16,498 nt of DNA from Paracoccaceae bacterium (GTDB lineage Bacteria; Pseudomonadota; Alphaproteobacteria; Rhodobacterales; Rhodobacteraceae): assembly GCA_003565055.1 (NCBI GenBank), contig PXDM01000356.1:1-16498 (forward strand), written 5' to 3'. Below are positions 1-7,332 of this stretch, one piece after another (the first letter of the stretch is position 1; the number at the start of each line of letters is the position of its first letter). Made by a program: the position numbers and the translations under genes. The notes beneath the pieces were generated by a model, which was not told the DNA's origin, made no database searches, and saw nothing but the letters and a program-made list of their open reading frames with translations.

Positions 1-495
1 CATTTCCTGCAAGCGCTGGGGCATGTGATCATCGACGCGGATCGCGAGATCGCGAGCTTTTGCGCCAATGGCCAATTCAGCGATCTGCGCCATGATCTGA
101 CGCGAGAATTTCCTGATGCGACGGTGACCTGGGGCTGGCCTGCGCCGCGTGTCGCGCAGTGCTTCGAGAAAATAGACCCAGAGCGCGAAGTGGCGTTTGT
201 GATTGGCGGATTTGGCAGCACAGTCGCGCCCTATATCAGCAGATTCCGGCATGTTCTGCATCTGACCGCGCCGGATCATGTCATCGCCGCGCGGCTTGGG
301 AAACGCAATTCGCCCAGCCATGCGCCGGGCTCAAAAGGCTTCCAATCCGCGCTACGGCGCAACCGCCGCGAAGCTGTCCCGGATTACCCGGCGCGGATCA
401 TCCCCGCGAACCGCCCCGTCGCCGCGATCTGCGCGGCCTGCCTTGCCGAGATCAGCGCCCCTGATCCGGCGCATACGGCTTCCGATGCGGCATGA
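1..495 (+). CDS. P-loop (adenylate/shikimate kinase-like) NTPase, 5'-truncated by window edge
   Basis: The frame is open from base 1 to the TGA at 493-495, so the start lies outside the window. The first visible residues (HFLQALGHVIIDAD) look like the end of helix 1 and strand 2 of a small P-loop kinase, just after the missing Walker A loop. Further on, VAFVIGGFGS followed by FRHVLHLTAP and an arginine-rich AARLGKR stretch resembles the small-molecule kinase fold, where an acceptor-binding strand precedes an Arg lid. The substrate cannot be told from this fragment. The family assignment rests on overall pattern, and the diagnostic motif is off the edge. The gene is convergent with the GNAT gene that ends at 630. 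Confidence 0.5.
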   Translation, partial: HFLQALGHVIIDADREIASFCANGQFSDLRHDLTREFPDATVTWGWPAPRVAQCFEKIDPEREVAFVIGGFGSTVAPYISRFRHVLHLTAPDHVIAARLGKRNSPSHAPGSKGFQSALRRNRREAVPDYPARIIPANRPVAAICAACLAEISAPDPAHTASDAA

Positions 496-579
496 ATGAG
501 CGCGCGCATGGCAAGGCGAGCGATCGCGCAAGGCGGCCAAGGCGCGGCGCGGTCTCACCCACTGCGCCCGGTGGCGATG

Positions 580-607
580 GGGCATGCCGCAATCAACCGC
601 GATGCCC
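580..607. other. hairpin between convergent genes, possible weak bidirectional terminator
   Basis: GGGCAT at 580-585 pairs with ATGCCC at 602-607. CGC at 588-590 can pair with GCG at 599-601 across a 2-nt bulge. The hairpin lies between the kinase-like stop (495) and the GNAT stop (630), where a terminator would be expected, but neither side has a T-run. Nothing else recognisable was seen in 496-629. Confidence 0.25.
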
Positions 608-629
608 ACGCCCGGATTTCAGCCGAACC

Positions 630-1034
630 TCACTGATCGCGCGCAAACAGGAACGCCCGGTCGACCTCTTCCATCCCGATCTTGCGGTAAAACGCCTCTG
701 CACCGGGGGCCGCGACGAGCAGACACATGCTCTGCGCGCCCGCAGCTTCGCGGGTCAGCGCAATCAGACGGGTGCCGATCCCCTGCCCCTGATAGCCGGC
801 ATGCACAGCAAGATCAGAGAGATAACAGGCATAGGCCCAGTCCGTCAGCGCCCGCGATAGTCCGACCAGCGTCCCGGCGTCATCGCGCGCCGTGACGATC
901 AGCGCCGCCCCGTCGAGCATCTTTTGCAGCCGCGCGAGATCATCTGCGGGCCTGCGTGCTGCAAGCCCGGAGCTGTGCAGGATCTCTGCGAATTCCGCAG
1001 CCGAGATCCGTTCCTGCTGATACGCGATCTGCAT
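630..1034 (-). CDS. GNAT family N-acetyltransferase
   Basis: This is a 134-residue acyl-CoA-dependent acetyltransferase of the GNAT superfamily with unknown acceptor. The acetyl-CoA pyrophosphate-binding motif is visible as YQGQGIGTRL (residues 81-90), following the central strand CYLSDLAVHAG. The C-terminal APGAEAFYRKIGM is the typical motif B region. A longer reading from 1112 would run back into accA. I chose the ATG at 1034 because it falls 13 nt after the accA stop and gives a normal GNAT N-terminus. No strong Shine-Dalgarno sequence precedes it, so it is probably translated from the accA transcript. The acceptor could be a small amine or a protein. Confidence 0.85.
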   Translation of the reverse strand: MQIAYQQERISAAEFAEILHSSGLAARRPADDLARLQKMLDGAALIVTARDDAGTLVGLSRALTDWAYACYLSDLAVHAGYQGQGIGTRLIALTREAAGAQSMCLLVAAPGAEAFYRKIGMEEVDRAFLFARDQ

Positions 1035-1047
1035 CACGAAACACGCA

Positions 1048-2007
1048 TCAGGCCGCCAGACCCTTGGCACCCATTTCGAGGAATTTCTGCCGCCGGGACG
1101 CGCGCAGAGCATCCGGGCTCTCGCTCTCCAACTCGCCCAGCATCGTGTTCAGCGCGGCCCCCACAGATTTCACCATCGCCACCGGGTCACGCTGCGCGCC
1201 GCCCAGCGGTTCGGGGATGATCCGGTCAATGACCCCCAGTTTCTTGAGGTCCTGCGCCGTGAGCCGAAGCGCCTCGGCCGCGTCGCGCATTTTCTCGGCG
1301 TCTTTCCACAGAATCGACGCGCAGCCTTCGGGCGAAATCACCGAATAGACCGAATGCTCCAGCATGGCGATGCGATTGCCCGAGGCAAAGGCCACCGCGC
1401 CGCCCGAGCCGCCCTCGCCGATGATCACCGAGACCAACGGCACGCGCAGGTTGAGACACTTCTGCGTGCAGCGCGCAATCGCTTCAGCCTGGCCCCGCTC
1501 CTCCGCGCCCTTGCCGGGATAAGCGCCCGGCGTGTCGACCAAGGTCACCACCGGCAGGCCGAAACGGTCGGCCATATCCATCAGCCGGATCGCCTTGCGG
1601 TAGCCTTCGGGCCGGGCCATGCCGAAATTGCGCCGGAGCCGGCTTTGCGTGTCATGGCCCTTTTCCTGCCCGATCACCACCATGGGCCGCCCGTTCAGAC
1701 GCCCCAGCCCACCGATCACGGCCTCATCCTCGGCAAAACCGCGATCCCCGGCGAGCGGAGTGAATTCGTCAAACAGCGTCTCGATATAGCGGCGGCAATG
1801 GGGCCGGTCAGGATGGCGCGCGATCTGGCATTTGCGCCATGGCGTCAGGTTGCGATAGAGATCCACCAGCAATTTCTGCGCTTTCGCATCAAGCGCCGCA
1901 GCCTCTTTCTCGATATCCATTTCGGGATTGGCCGCCCCCATGGCGCGCAGTTCCGCCGCCTTGCCCTCGATCTCGGCCAGAGGTTTTTCGAATTCCAGAT
2001 AATTCAT
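1048..2007 (-). CDS. accA: acetyl-CoA carboxylase carboxyltransferase subunit alpha
   Basis: AccA is the alpha subunit of the carboxyltransferase half of acetyl-CoA carboxylase. With AccD it moves the carboxyl group from carboxybiotin on AccB to acetyl-CoA, giving malonyl-CoA, the first committed step of fatty-acid synthesis. The protein from ATG 2007 is 319 residues, the same length as E. coli AccA, and begins [10 protein letters not shown], the typical start. The crotonase-type core is clear: [12 protein letters not shown] near 106-117, [19 protein letters not shown] near 155-173, and the oxyanion-hole GEGGSGGA at 197-204. The longer frame to 2130 would cover the imuB promoter and was rejected. 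The gene diverges from imuB and is followed closely by the GNAT gene. Confidence 0.97.
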   Translation of the reverse strand: MNYLEFEKPLAEIEGKAAELRAMGAANPEMDIEKEAAALDAKAQKLLVDLYRNLTPWRKCQIARHPDRPHCRRYIETLFDEFTPLAGDRGFAEDEAVIGGLGRLNGRPMVVIGQEKGHDTQSRLRRNFGMARPEGYRKAIRLMDMADRFGLPVVTLVDTPGAYPGKGAEERGQAEAIARCTQKCLNLRVPLVSVIIGEGGSGGAVAFASGNRIAMLEHSVYSVISPEGCASILWKDAEKMRDAAEALRLTAQDLKKLGVIDRIIPEPLGGAQRDPVAMVKSVGAALNTMLGELESESPDALRASRRQKFLEMGAKGLAA

Positions 2008-2083
2008 CAGGGCCACCCTGTCGCTGTCTTGCTGAGGCTTATGCGCGAGGGGCGGGGAATTTGCAATCTGGAAGGGGAGGGAC

Positions 2084-2112
2084 TCGACTCGCGCGCCCCC
2101 GCCGCCTAAATT
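2084..2112 (+). promoter_or_regulatory. putative imuB promoter
   Basis: TCGACT (2084-2089) and TAAATT (2107-2112) are 17 nt apart, each matching 4 of 6 bases of the sigma-70 consensus. Transcription would start near 2119, inside the SOS box, which is a sensible position for LexA repression. The match is weak, and its location is the main support. Confidence 0.3.
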
Positions 2113-2113
2113 G

Positions 2114-2128
2114 GAACATTGTGTGAAC
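2114..2128 (+). promoter_or_regulatory. LexA (SOS) box, GAAC-N7-GAAC direct repeat
   Basis: GAAC at 2114-2117 and GAAC at 2125-2128 are separated by exactly 7 nt. This is the alphaproteobacterial LexA operator (GTTC-N7-GTTC on the other strand), as described for Rhodobacter and rhizobia. It ends 14 nt before the imuB ATG. imuB is a known SOS gene in this class, so match and position agree. Confidence 0.8.
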
Positions 2129-2142
2129 ATCTATCGCCCCCC

Positions 2143-3615
2143 ATGTCCCGCCGTATCCTGTCGCTCTGGCTGCCCCGTTTCAGCACCGATCTGTCCCTGC
2201 GCCGCCGCCCGGCACCGGGGCCCTTCGCGCTGGTCACGAAAGCACGCGGCGCCGACCGTCTGGCCTGTGTGAATGCCGAAGCGCAGGCCCGCGGGCTGAC
2301 CACCGAGATGGGGCTGGCCGATGCCCGCGCGCTCTGCCCCGATCTGCTGACGCGCCCCGCCGATCCGCGCGCAGAGGCGCAGGCGCTTGACGCCCTGCGC
2401 CGCTGGGCCTTGCGCTATTGCCCTTGGGTCGCGGTGGACGGCGCGGACGGGCTGCTGCTCGACATCACCGGGGCCGCGCATCTGATGGGGGGCGAGGCCG
2501 CCGTTCTGGCCGATCTGACCGCCCGGCTGACGCGGATGGGGTTCGAGACGCGCGCGGCCATCGCCGACACGCGCGGCGCGGCCTGGGCCGTGGCGCATTT
2601 CGGGCGCGGCAGGGTCGTGCCCGCCGGGGCGAGCGCGCGCGCGCTCCTGCCTTTGCCGCTGGCCGCGCTGCGGCTGGACCCCGCCACGCTGGAGGGGCTG
2701 ACCCGTCTGGGCCTGCGCTCTATCCGTGACCTGAGCGCCTTGCCGCGCGCAGGGCTGGTGCGCCGTTTTGGCCTCGAACCGATGCTGCGGCTTGATCAGG
2801 CGCTGGGGGCGCTGTCCGAGCCTGTCTCCCCGGCGCCAGAGCCGCCCAATTTCGCGGTGCGCCTGTCGCTGCCCGATCCCATCGGGCTGACCAGCGACAT
2901 CACGGCCGGGCTGGAGCGGCTGCTCGCGCGGCTCTGCGATCATCTGCGCCGCGCCGAGATGGGCGCGCGGCGGCTGGCGCTGGAGCTGACGCGCACCGAT
3001 GGCACGGTCGTGCGGCTGGAACTGGGGCTGGCGCGGGCCATGCGCGACGCGGCGGCAATGGCGCGGCTCTATGACCGGGCGCTCGACGGGATGGATGCAG
3101 GCTTCGGCATCGACCGGATGCGGCTCGTGGCGCTGCAGACCGAAGCGCTGCCGGTCCAGCAGATCACCACCAGCGGCGCGAAAGCCGAAGGCGATCTGGC
3201 CGATCTTCTGACGCGGCTGTGCAACCGCGTGGGTTTCGAAAATGTGACGCGGTTTCAGCCCGCTGACAGCCACATCCCCGAAAAAGCCTTTCAGATCGCG
3301 GCCGCCGCCTATTGCGACCCGGCCCCCGACTGGCCCCAGGGCGGCCCCTTGCGCCCGCTGATTCACTTCGCGCCCGAACCCATCGCGGGCACAGGCCGCG
3401 CAGTGCCGCGCCGGTTCAAATGGCGCGGGCGTTGGTGGGGAGTGGTCGCGGCAACGGGCCCCGAACGGATCAGCCCGGAATGGTGGCTCGACGACCCGGC
3501 CTGGCGCACGGGCCTGCGCGACTATTGGTGCGTGCAGACCGACCGGGGCGCCCGGCTCTGGCTGTTTCACACACCGCAACGCGACGGCTGGTGCGTGCAG
3601 GGCGAATTCGCCTGA
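2143..3615 (+). CDS. imuB: ImuB, Y-family DNA polymerase-like mutagenesis protein
   Basis: ImuB is a catalytically dead Y-family polymerase relative that bridges the beta clamp, ImuA and DnaE2 during SOS mutagenesis. The 490-residue product has the family start MSRRILSLWLPRF. The metal-binding acidic motifs of active Y-family enzymes are replaced: the N-terminal DxD block is missing, and the usual SxDExxxD site reads AVDGADGLLLDITG (97-110). The C-terminus carries the ImuB hallmarks SHIPEKA, FKWRGRWWGV, ATGPERISPEWW, RDYWCVQ and a final VQGEFA. ATG 2143 fits the family start. No Shine-Dalgarno sequence precedes it, so the message may be leaderless or have a very short leader. imuA and dnaE2, usually adjacent, are not next to it. 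An SOS box lies immediately upstream. Confidence 0.93.
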   Translation: MSRRILSLWLPRFSTDLSLRRRPAPGPFALVTKARGADRLACVNAEAQARGLTTEMGLADARALCPDLLTRPADPRAEAQALDALRRWALRYCPWVAVDGADGLLLDITGAAHLMGGEAAVLADLTARLTRMGFETRAAIADTRGAAWAVAHFGRGRVVPAGASARALLPLPLAALRLDPATLEGLTRLGLRSIRDLSALPRAGLVRRFGLEPMLRLDQALGALSEPVSPAPEPPNFAVRLSLPDPIGLTSDITAGLERLLARLCDHLRRAEMGARRLALELTRTDGTVVRLELGLARAMRDAAAMARLYDRALDGMDAGFGIDRMRLVALQTEALPVQQITTSGAKAEGDLADLLTRLCNRVGFENVTRFQPADSHIPEKAFQIAAAAYCDPAPDWPQGGPLRPLIHFAPEPIAGTGRAVPRRFKWRGRWWGVVAATGPERISPEWWLDDPAWRTGLRDYWCVQTDRGARLWLFHTPQRDGWCVQGEFA

Positions 3616-3625
3616 GCCTCAGGCG
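3609..3625. terminator. hairpin at imuB stop, possible bidirectional terminator
   Basis: CGCCTGA (3609-3615) and TCAGGCG (3619-3625) form a perfect 7-bp stem with a 3-nt loop that includes the imuB stop codon. It sits between the convergent imuB and curli genes, which end only 38 nt apart. Neither side has a U-run, so efficiency is doubtful. Confidence 0.35.
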
Positions 3626-3653
3626 CATGACCGCCCCGAAGCTGCGCAGGCGA

Positions 3654-4037
3654 TCACGGTGCGATCTGCAGCAGAATGCCCGCTTGCCCGCCATGCTGGC
3701 GCATATCCGCGCGCGCACCCGTGCCGAATTGCAAGATCACCTGCCCATTGCCCCCGCCGGTCTGGGTCAGATCAGCGCTATGGCCCTGCCCGCGCTGGCG
3801 GATCAGCCCGAGATTGCCCGGTCCCGATTGCTGCACGCGGGCCGTGTGATTGCGCCCGGCCTGGCGCAGATCGGCGCCCGCGCGGATATCGCGATGCAGC
3901 GCGTAAAGCGTGATCGCGGTGTTGAGCGCGCGCGCCTCATCAGCGTTGCGGGCCGTGAGCGAGAGCGACAGGCCCGCGGCCTGCGCCGCCTCAAGCGGCA
4001 GAATCAGCGCGAGCGCTGCGAGCGAAAATCGTAACAT
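3654..4037 (-). CDS. curlin-repeat protein, possibly CsgB-like minor subunit
   Basis: This is a predicted secreted amyloid protein of 127 residues with a signal peptide (MLRFSLAALALILPLEAAQA, cleavage near 20-22). Residues 22-52 are non-repetitive. Six 11-residue curlin units follow, with Gln at 59, 70, 81, 92, 103 and 114 and Gly two residues later. The Asn of the QxGxxN signature is kept in some units and is His or Ala in others, and the repeats are less regular than in the curlin at 4489-4932. Together with the last position in the operon, this suggests a nucleator or minor subunit, but that is inference. ATG 4037 is chosen over 4058 because AGGA lies 9 nt before it and the signal peptide then starts cleanly. 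It follows the csgH-like stop by 29 nt. Confidence 0.8.
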   Translation of the reverse strand: MLRFSLAALALILPLEAAQAAGLSLSLTARNADEARALNTAITLYALHRDIRAGADLRQAGRNHTARVQQSGPGNLGLIRQRGQGHSADLTQTGGGNGQVILQFGTGARADMRQHGGQAGILLQIAP

Positions 4038-4066
4038 GGCGATATGTCCTTTCTGCATTCGACTGC

Positions 4067-4450
4067 TCAGAGGGCGGCGGCGCGGCAGGTCTGCACCTGT
4101 CCCCCGGCCCGGAGCGTCAGCTCTGCATCGAGATCACGCGCGCGGCCTGCGAGATCGGACTGGCTCAGCGTGGCGCGCTCTCCGGCTTGCAGGGCGAAAG
4201 GGCCGCCCTGCCGGATCGTTGTCTGTCCGCCCGCACCGCGCTGGTCGATGGCGAGCATGTACTCGCCCTCGACTGCGCGCGGGGATTGCACCTCAGCGCG
4301 CAAGCGCACACCCTGCGCTATGTTGAGAATCTGCAACTCGCAGATCAGCGGATCAGGGGCAGGTCGCTCGCGCGAGGGCGTCGCGAGACTTGCTGTGCAG
4401 GCCGCGCCGGTGATGACCAGTGCTGCAAGCGCATAAGGGGTCGCAGGCAT
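4067..4450 (-). CDS. csgH: CsgH-like curli assembly inhibitor, periplasmic
   Basis: CsgH is the alphaproteobacterial counterpart of CsgC, a small periplasmic beta-sandwich protein that blocks premature curli polymerisation. The product is 127 residues with a hydrophobic leader (ALAALVITGAACTAS). The mature part alternates beta-strand segments such as GVRLRAEVQS, GEYMLAIDQRG and AELTLRAGG, ending near residue 122. Cys37 (LICELQ) and Cys122 (VQTCRA) could form a disulfide joining first and last strands. Cys18 is in the leader, and the lipobox there is poor (Gly at -3), so ordinary signal peptidase I cleavage is more likely. ATG 4450 has GGAG 7 nt upstream. The gene lies between two curlin genes on the same strand, which supports the call. 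Confidence 0.75.
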   Translation of the reverse strand: MPATPYALAALVITGAACTASLATPSRERPAPDPLICELQILNIAQGVRLRAEVQSPRAVEGEYMLAIDQRGAGGQTTIRQGGPFALQAGERATLSQSDLAGRARDLDAELTLRAGGQVQTCRAAAL

Positions 4451-4488
4451 GAAATATCTCCTTTGTGACAGTCGTCGAAAGGCTGCGC

Positions 4489-4932
4489 TCAATCCTGAAT
4501 GATCAGAACGACATTGCCGTTACCATGCTGGCTGGCCGTGGCCGTATTGCCCTGCCCGGTCTGGATCACCCCGACCGCATTGCGCCGCCCCGATTGCGTG
4601 ACGGTCGCATCATTGCGGCAGCCCATCTGCGCGACACCCACGATATTGCGCTGGCCGCCCTGCGCAGTATCGGCAACATTGTGGCAGCCGGATTGCCCGA
4701 CCGTCACGCGGTTGCGCGCCCCGTCCTGCGTATTGAAGGACAGATTGGACCGCCCGCGCTGGGTAATGGCGATGCGCTGCTGCGTGCCGCGATGCGAGGT
4801 CGCGATGGAATTGTCGCGGCCCCATTGATCGACCGTGACCTGGTTCGACCCGGCATGGGCGGGCAGCACGGCCAACGCGAGCGCGCAGGCGAAGGCCATA
4901 TGGCTCAGGGAGCGGGGAGTGGGAAAACGCAT
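4489..4932 (-). CDS. csgA: curlin, CsgA-like major amyloid subunit
   Basis: This predicted extracellular amyloid fibre subunit has 147 residues. A signal peptide (about 1-27, ending LPAHA) is followed, after GSN, by ten consecutive 11-residue units at 31-140 and a short capping strand at 141-147. Nearly every unit fits xxxxxQxGxxN, for example VDQWGRDN, VGQSGCHN, VTQSGRRN and VIQTGQGN. The second unit is degenerate, with His for Gln and Gln for Asn. Two 11-residue strands make one 22-residue curlin rung, so the protein has five rungs. Cys83 and Cys105 lie at equivalent positions one rung apart, which is unusual for a curlin. ATG 4932 has a strong GGAGG upstream. It is the first gene of the three-gene curli operon; csgE, csgF and csgG are not in the window. 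Confidence 0.88.
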   Translation of the reverse strand: MRFPTPRSLSHMAFACALALAVLPAHAGSNQVTVDQWGRDNSIATSHRGTQQRIAITQRGRSNLSFNTQDGARNRVTVGQSGCHNVADTAQGGQRNIVGVAQMGCRNDATVTQSGRRNAVGVIQTGQGNTATASQHGNGNVVLIIQD

Positions 4933-4963
4933 GGAAACCTCCTGTGCAATGTGCGTGTCGGGA

Positions 4964-4980
4964 TGCGGGTCTGTCCCGCA
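4964..4980 (-). other. hairpin in the csgA 5' leader region
   Basis: TGCGGG (4964-4969) and CCCGCA (4975-4980) form a 6-bp stem with a 5-nt loop, about 30 nt before the csgA start and upstream of its Shine-Dalgarno site. It would be in the leader if transcription starts farther upstream. I could not place a promoter for the curli operon in 4933-5080. Confidence 0.25.
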
Positions 4981-5080
4981 AACGGAGGTTCACGCAGAGC
5001 TCTGTCGCCGCGCAATAACGCGGGTCTGATAGCGCATGGCAGCGCGGCAGTTATTGGATGACAGGCCCGAGCGCGGCACG

Positions 5081-5108
5081 AAAAAAGCGCGCCCCGGACG
5101 GGACGCGC
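5081..5108 (-). terminator. rho-independent terminator after the HPF/RaiA gene
   Basis: On the minus strand a 9-bp G+C-rich stem (bases 5087-5095 with 5100-5108, one G-U pair) closes a 4-nt loop and is followed by six T residues (5086-5081). It begins 25 nt after the stop codon at 5133. This is the clearest intrinsic terminator in the window and separates the HPF transcript from the curli operon downstream on the same strand. Confidence 0.85.
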
Positions 5109-5132
5109 CTTGCCTCGAAAGCTGGGCGGGGC

Positions 5133-5450
5133 TCAGCGCCTGGCGCGGGCCTTGCCGATTTCGCGATCCAGCAGATTGCGCATCTTGTCCACTGCGCCAG
5201 TGACGGCCGATTGCAGGTTATCCGCCGTGTTGGTTGCGCTCACAGGCTGGCGATTTTCCAGACGCACCTCGACCATGCAGCGCTTGTCATCGGGGCCGCT
5301 CTTGTCGGCATTCTGGTCCTGCAGATGCACTTCAATCCGCGTGATCGCACTCGAAACAGCGCCGAGCTTGGAGCCGAGCACGTCTTCCACAAAACGCACC
5401 ACATCTTCGCGCCCCGAAATCGTGTTATCCGTATTGACTTGAATCTGCAT
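5133..5450 (-). CDS. short HPF/RaiA-family ribosome-associated protein
   Basis: The family binds the 30S subunit near the decoding centre in stationary phase and inactivates or stores ribosomes. The 105-residue product has the expected beta-alpha-beta-beta-beta-alpha layout: MQIQVNTDNTI, a helix to VEDVLGSKL, strands ITRIEVHLQDQN, KRCMVEVRLEN and QPVSATNTADN, then a basic helix ending LLDREIGKARARR. The length matches the short form without the C-terminal dimerisation domain of long HPF, so direct 100S dimer formation is not predicted. ATG 5450 is preferred over 5471 because GGAGA lies 8 nt before it and the N-terminus then begins at strand 1. The gene has a strong intrinsic terminator. It may be co-transcribed from folA, 72 nt upstream. 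Confidence 0.85.
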   Translation of the reverse strand: MQIQVNTDNTISGREDVVRFVEDVLGSKLGAVSSAITRIEVHLQDQNADKSGPDDKRCMVEVRLENRQPVSATNTADNLQSAVTGAVDKMRNLLDREIGKARARR

Positions 5451-5499
5451 CACTTCTGTCTCCTTGAGCATGTTACAGAAGACTTAGTTACCACGCGCG

Positions 5500-5514
5500 G
5501 CGGCTGCAAGCCGC
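5500..5514 (-). other. small hairpin between folA and the HPF gene
   Basis: GCGGCT (5500-5505) and AGCCGC (5509-5514) form a 6-bp stem with a 3-nt loop, just after the folA stop. There is no T-run. It could be a weak terminator or an RNA processing or stability element. Confidence 0.2.
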
Positions 5515-5522
5515 GTCCCGCG

Positions 5523-6005
<483 letters not shown>

Positions 6006-6785
6006 TCAGACCGCCACCGGCGCTTTGATCGCGGGATGCGGATCATAGTCGTGGATGCGGAAATCCTCATAGGTGAAATCGAAAATCGTCTCCGGGCTGC
6101 GCAGGATTTCCATGCGGGGCAGCGGGCGCGAGGCGCGGGAAAGTTGCGTTTTCACCTGCTCCATATGGTTGGAATAGATATGCGCGTCGCCCATCGTGTG
6201 CACAAACGTCCCCGGCTCCAGCCCTGTCACGCGCGCGAGCATCATCTGCAAGAGCGCGTAAGAGGCGATGTTGAAGGGCACGCCCAGAAACATATCCGCC
6301 GAACGCTGATAGAGTTGCAGATGCAGCTTCCCGCCGAGCACCCGCACTTGCCAGAGCGTATGACAGGGCGGCAGCGCCATCTGCGGCACATCCGGCGGGT
6401 TCCAGGCCGAGACGATCAGCCGGCGGCTGTCAGGCGTCGCGCGGATCTGGCGCACCAGTTCGGCGATCTGGTCGACGCCACCGAAATCACGCCATTGCCG
6501 CCCGTAAACCGGCCCCAGATCGCCCTCCGCATCAGCCCATTCGTCCCAGATACTCACACCGTTTTCTTGCAGATATCGAACATTTGTATCGCCGGAGAGG
6601 AACCAAAGCAGCTCATGAATGACAGATTTCAGATGTACGCGCTTTGTGGTGACCAGTGGAAAGCCGTCGGCCAGATCATAGCGCATCTGCAAGCCAAAGA
6701 CGGAGAGCGTGCCCGTGCCCGTGCGGTCATCGCTGGGCGTCCCTGCCTCCAGGATATGCTGCAATCCATCAAGATACTGTCTCAT
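6006..6785 (-). CDS. thyA: thymidylate synthase (ThyA type)
   Basis: ThyA methylates dUMP to dTMP with methylene-tetrahydrofolate and releases dihydrofolate, which the next gene product recycles. The 259 residues match the short ThyA form (E. coli has 264). The active-site cysteine is Cys141 in [10 protein letters not shown]. The phosphate-binding Arg21 is in DDRTGTGT, and the folate and nucleotide regions are seen as [37 protein letters not shown] and the C-terminal APVAV. ATG 6785 gives the standard N-terminus [12 protein letters not shown]. It diverges from the VOC gene at 6906. Confidence 0.98.
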   Translation of the reverse strand: MRQYLDGLQHILEAGTPSDDRTGTGTLSVFGLQMRYDLADGFPLVTTKRVHLKSVIHELLWFLSGDTNVRYLQENGVSIWDEWADAEGDLGPVYGRQWRDFGGVDQIAELVRQIRATPDSRRLIVSAWNPPDVPQMALPPCHTLWQVRVLGGKLHLQLYQRSADMFLGVPFNIASYALLQMMLARVTGLEPGTFVHTMGDAHIYSNHMEQVKTQLSRASRPLPRMEILRSPETIFDFTYEDFRIHDYDPHPAIKAPVAV

Positions 6786-6853
6786 GCCCTGCCCCGCCTA
6801 CCGGATATTGTGGGCGCATCCTAGGCCAGTCCGGAATGATTCTGGAACCCCCA

Positions 6854-6882
6854 TTGAAGACCAGAGCCGTGCGTTTTATCTG
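6854..6882 (+). promoter_or_regulatory. putative promoter of the VOC gene
   Basis: TTGAAG (6854-6859) and TATCTG (6877-6882) are 17 nt apart in the 120-nt gap between the divergent thyA and VOC genes. The -35 is good, the -10 moderate. The VOC start codon follows 24 nt after the -10. Confidence 0.4.
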
Positions 6883-6905
6883 ACAAGGAAGCACAGGAGG
6901 ATAGG

Positions 6906-7328
6906 ATGCGCTATTTGCACACGATGGTCCGGGTCAAGGATCTCGACGCCTCGATGGCGTTTTACCGGTTGCTGGGGCTGGAGGAAACGCGGCGTCATGA
7001 CAGCGACGCTGGGCGGTTCACGCTGGTTTTCATGGCCCCGCCCGGCCAGCCTGAATGCCCGGTCGAGCTGACATGGAACTGGGACGGCGACGACGCCCTG
7101 CCCTCTGACAGCCGCCATTTCGGTCATCTCGCCTATGAGGTCGAGGATATCTACGCCAAATGCGCCGAATTGCAGGCCGCTGGCATAACGATCAACCGCC
7201 CCCCGCGTGACGGGCGCATGGCCTTCGTGCGTTCACCCGACAACATCTCGGTTGAGCTGTTGCAAAAGGGCGATGCGCTGCCCCCGGCAGAGCCTTGGGC
7301 CAGCATGGAGAGCACAGGCCACTGGTAG
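6906..7328 (+). CDS. VOC family protein, glyoxalase I-like (lactoylglutathione lyase)
   Basis: The 140 residues form two beta-alpha-beta-beta-beta modules of the vicinal oxygen chelate fold. The four expected metal ligands can be placed: His5 (RYLHTMVRV), Glu54 (CPVELTWNW), His74 (HFGHLAYEVE) and Glu117 (NISVELLQ). That pattern and the length match GloA, which isomerises the methylglyoxal-glutathione hemithioacetal to S-lactoylglutathione. Whether Ni or Zn is bound cannot be told, and a related VOC isomerase is possible. The start is well supported by AGGAGG at 6895-6900, 5 nt upstream. The gene stops 4 nt before the convergent ATPase gene. Confidence 0.87.
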   Translation: MRYLHTMVRVKDLDASMAFYRLLGLEETRRHDSDAGRFTLVFMAPPGQPECPVELTWNWDGDDALPSDSRHFGHLAYEVEDIYAKCAELQAAGITINRPPRDGRMAFVRSPDNISVELLQKGDALPPAEPWASMESTGHW

Positions 7329-7332
7329 GCGT

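Noticed and set aside
2131..3579. 482-residue open frame antisense to imuB
   Set aside because: It exactly mirrors imuB. Its Gln-, Arg- and Pro-rich composition is typical of an antisense frame in high-G+C DNA, and no family is recognisable.
4489..4840. Repetitive DNA resembling a tandem or CRISPR-like array
   Set aside because: The periodicity is 33 nt in coding frame and reflects the 11-residue curlin units; there are no conserved DNA repeats with unique spacers.
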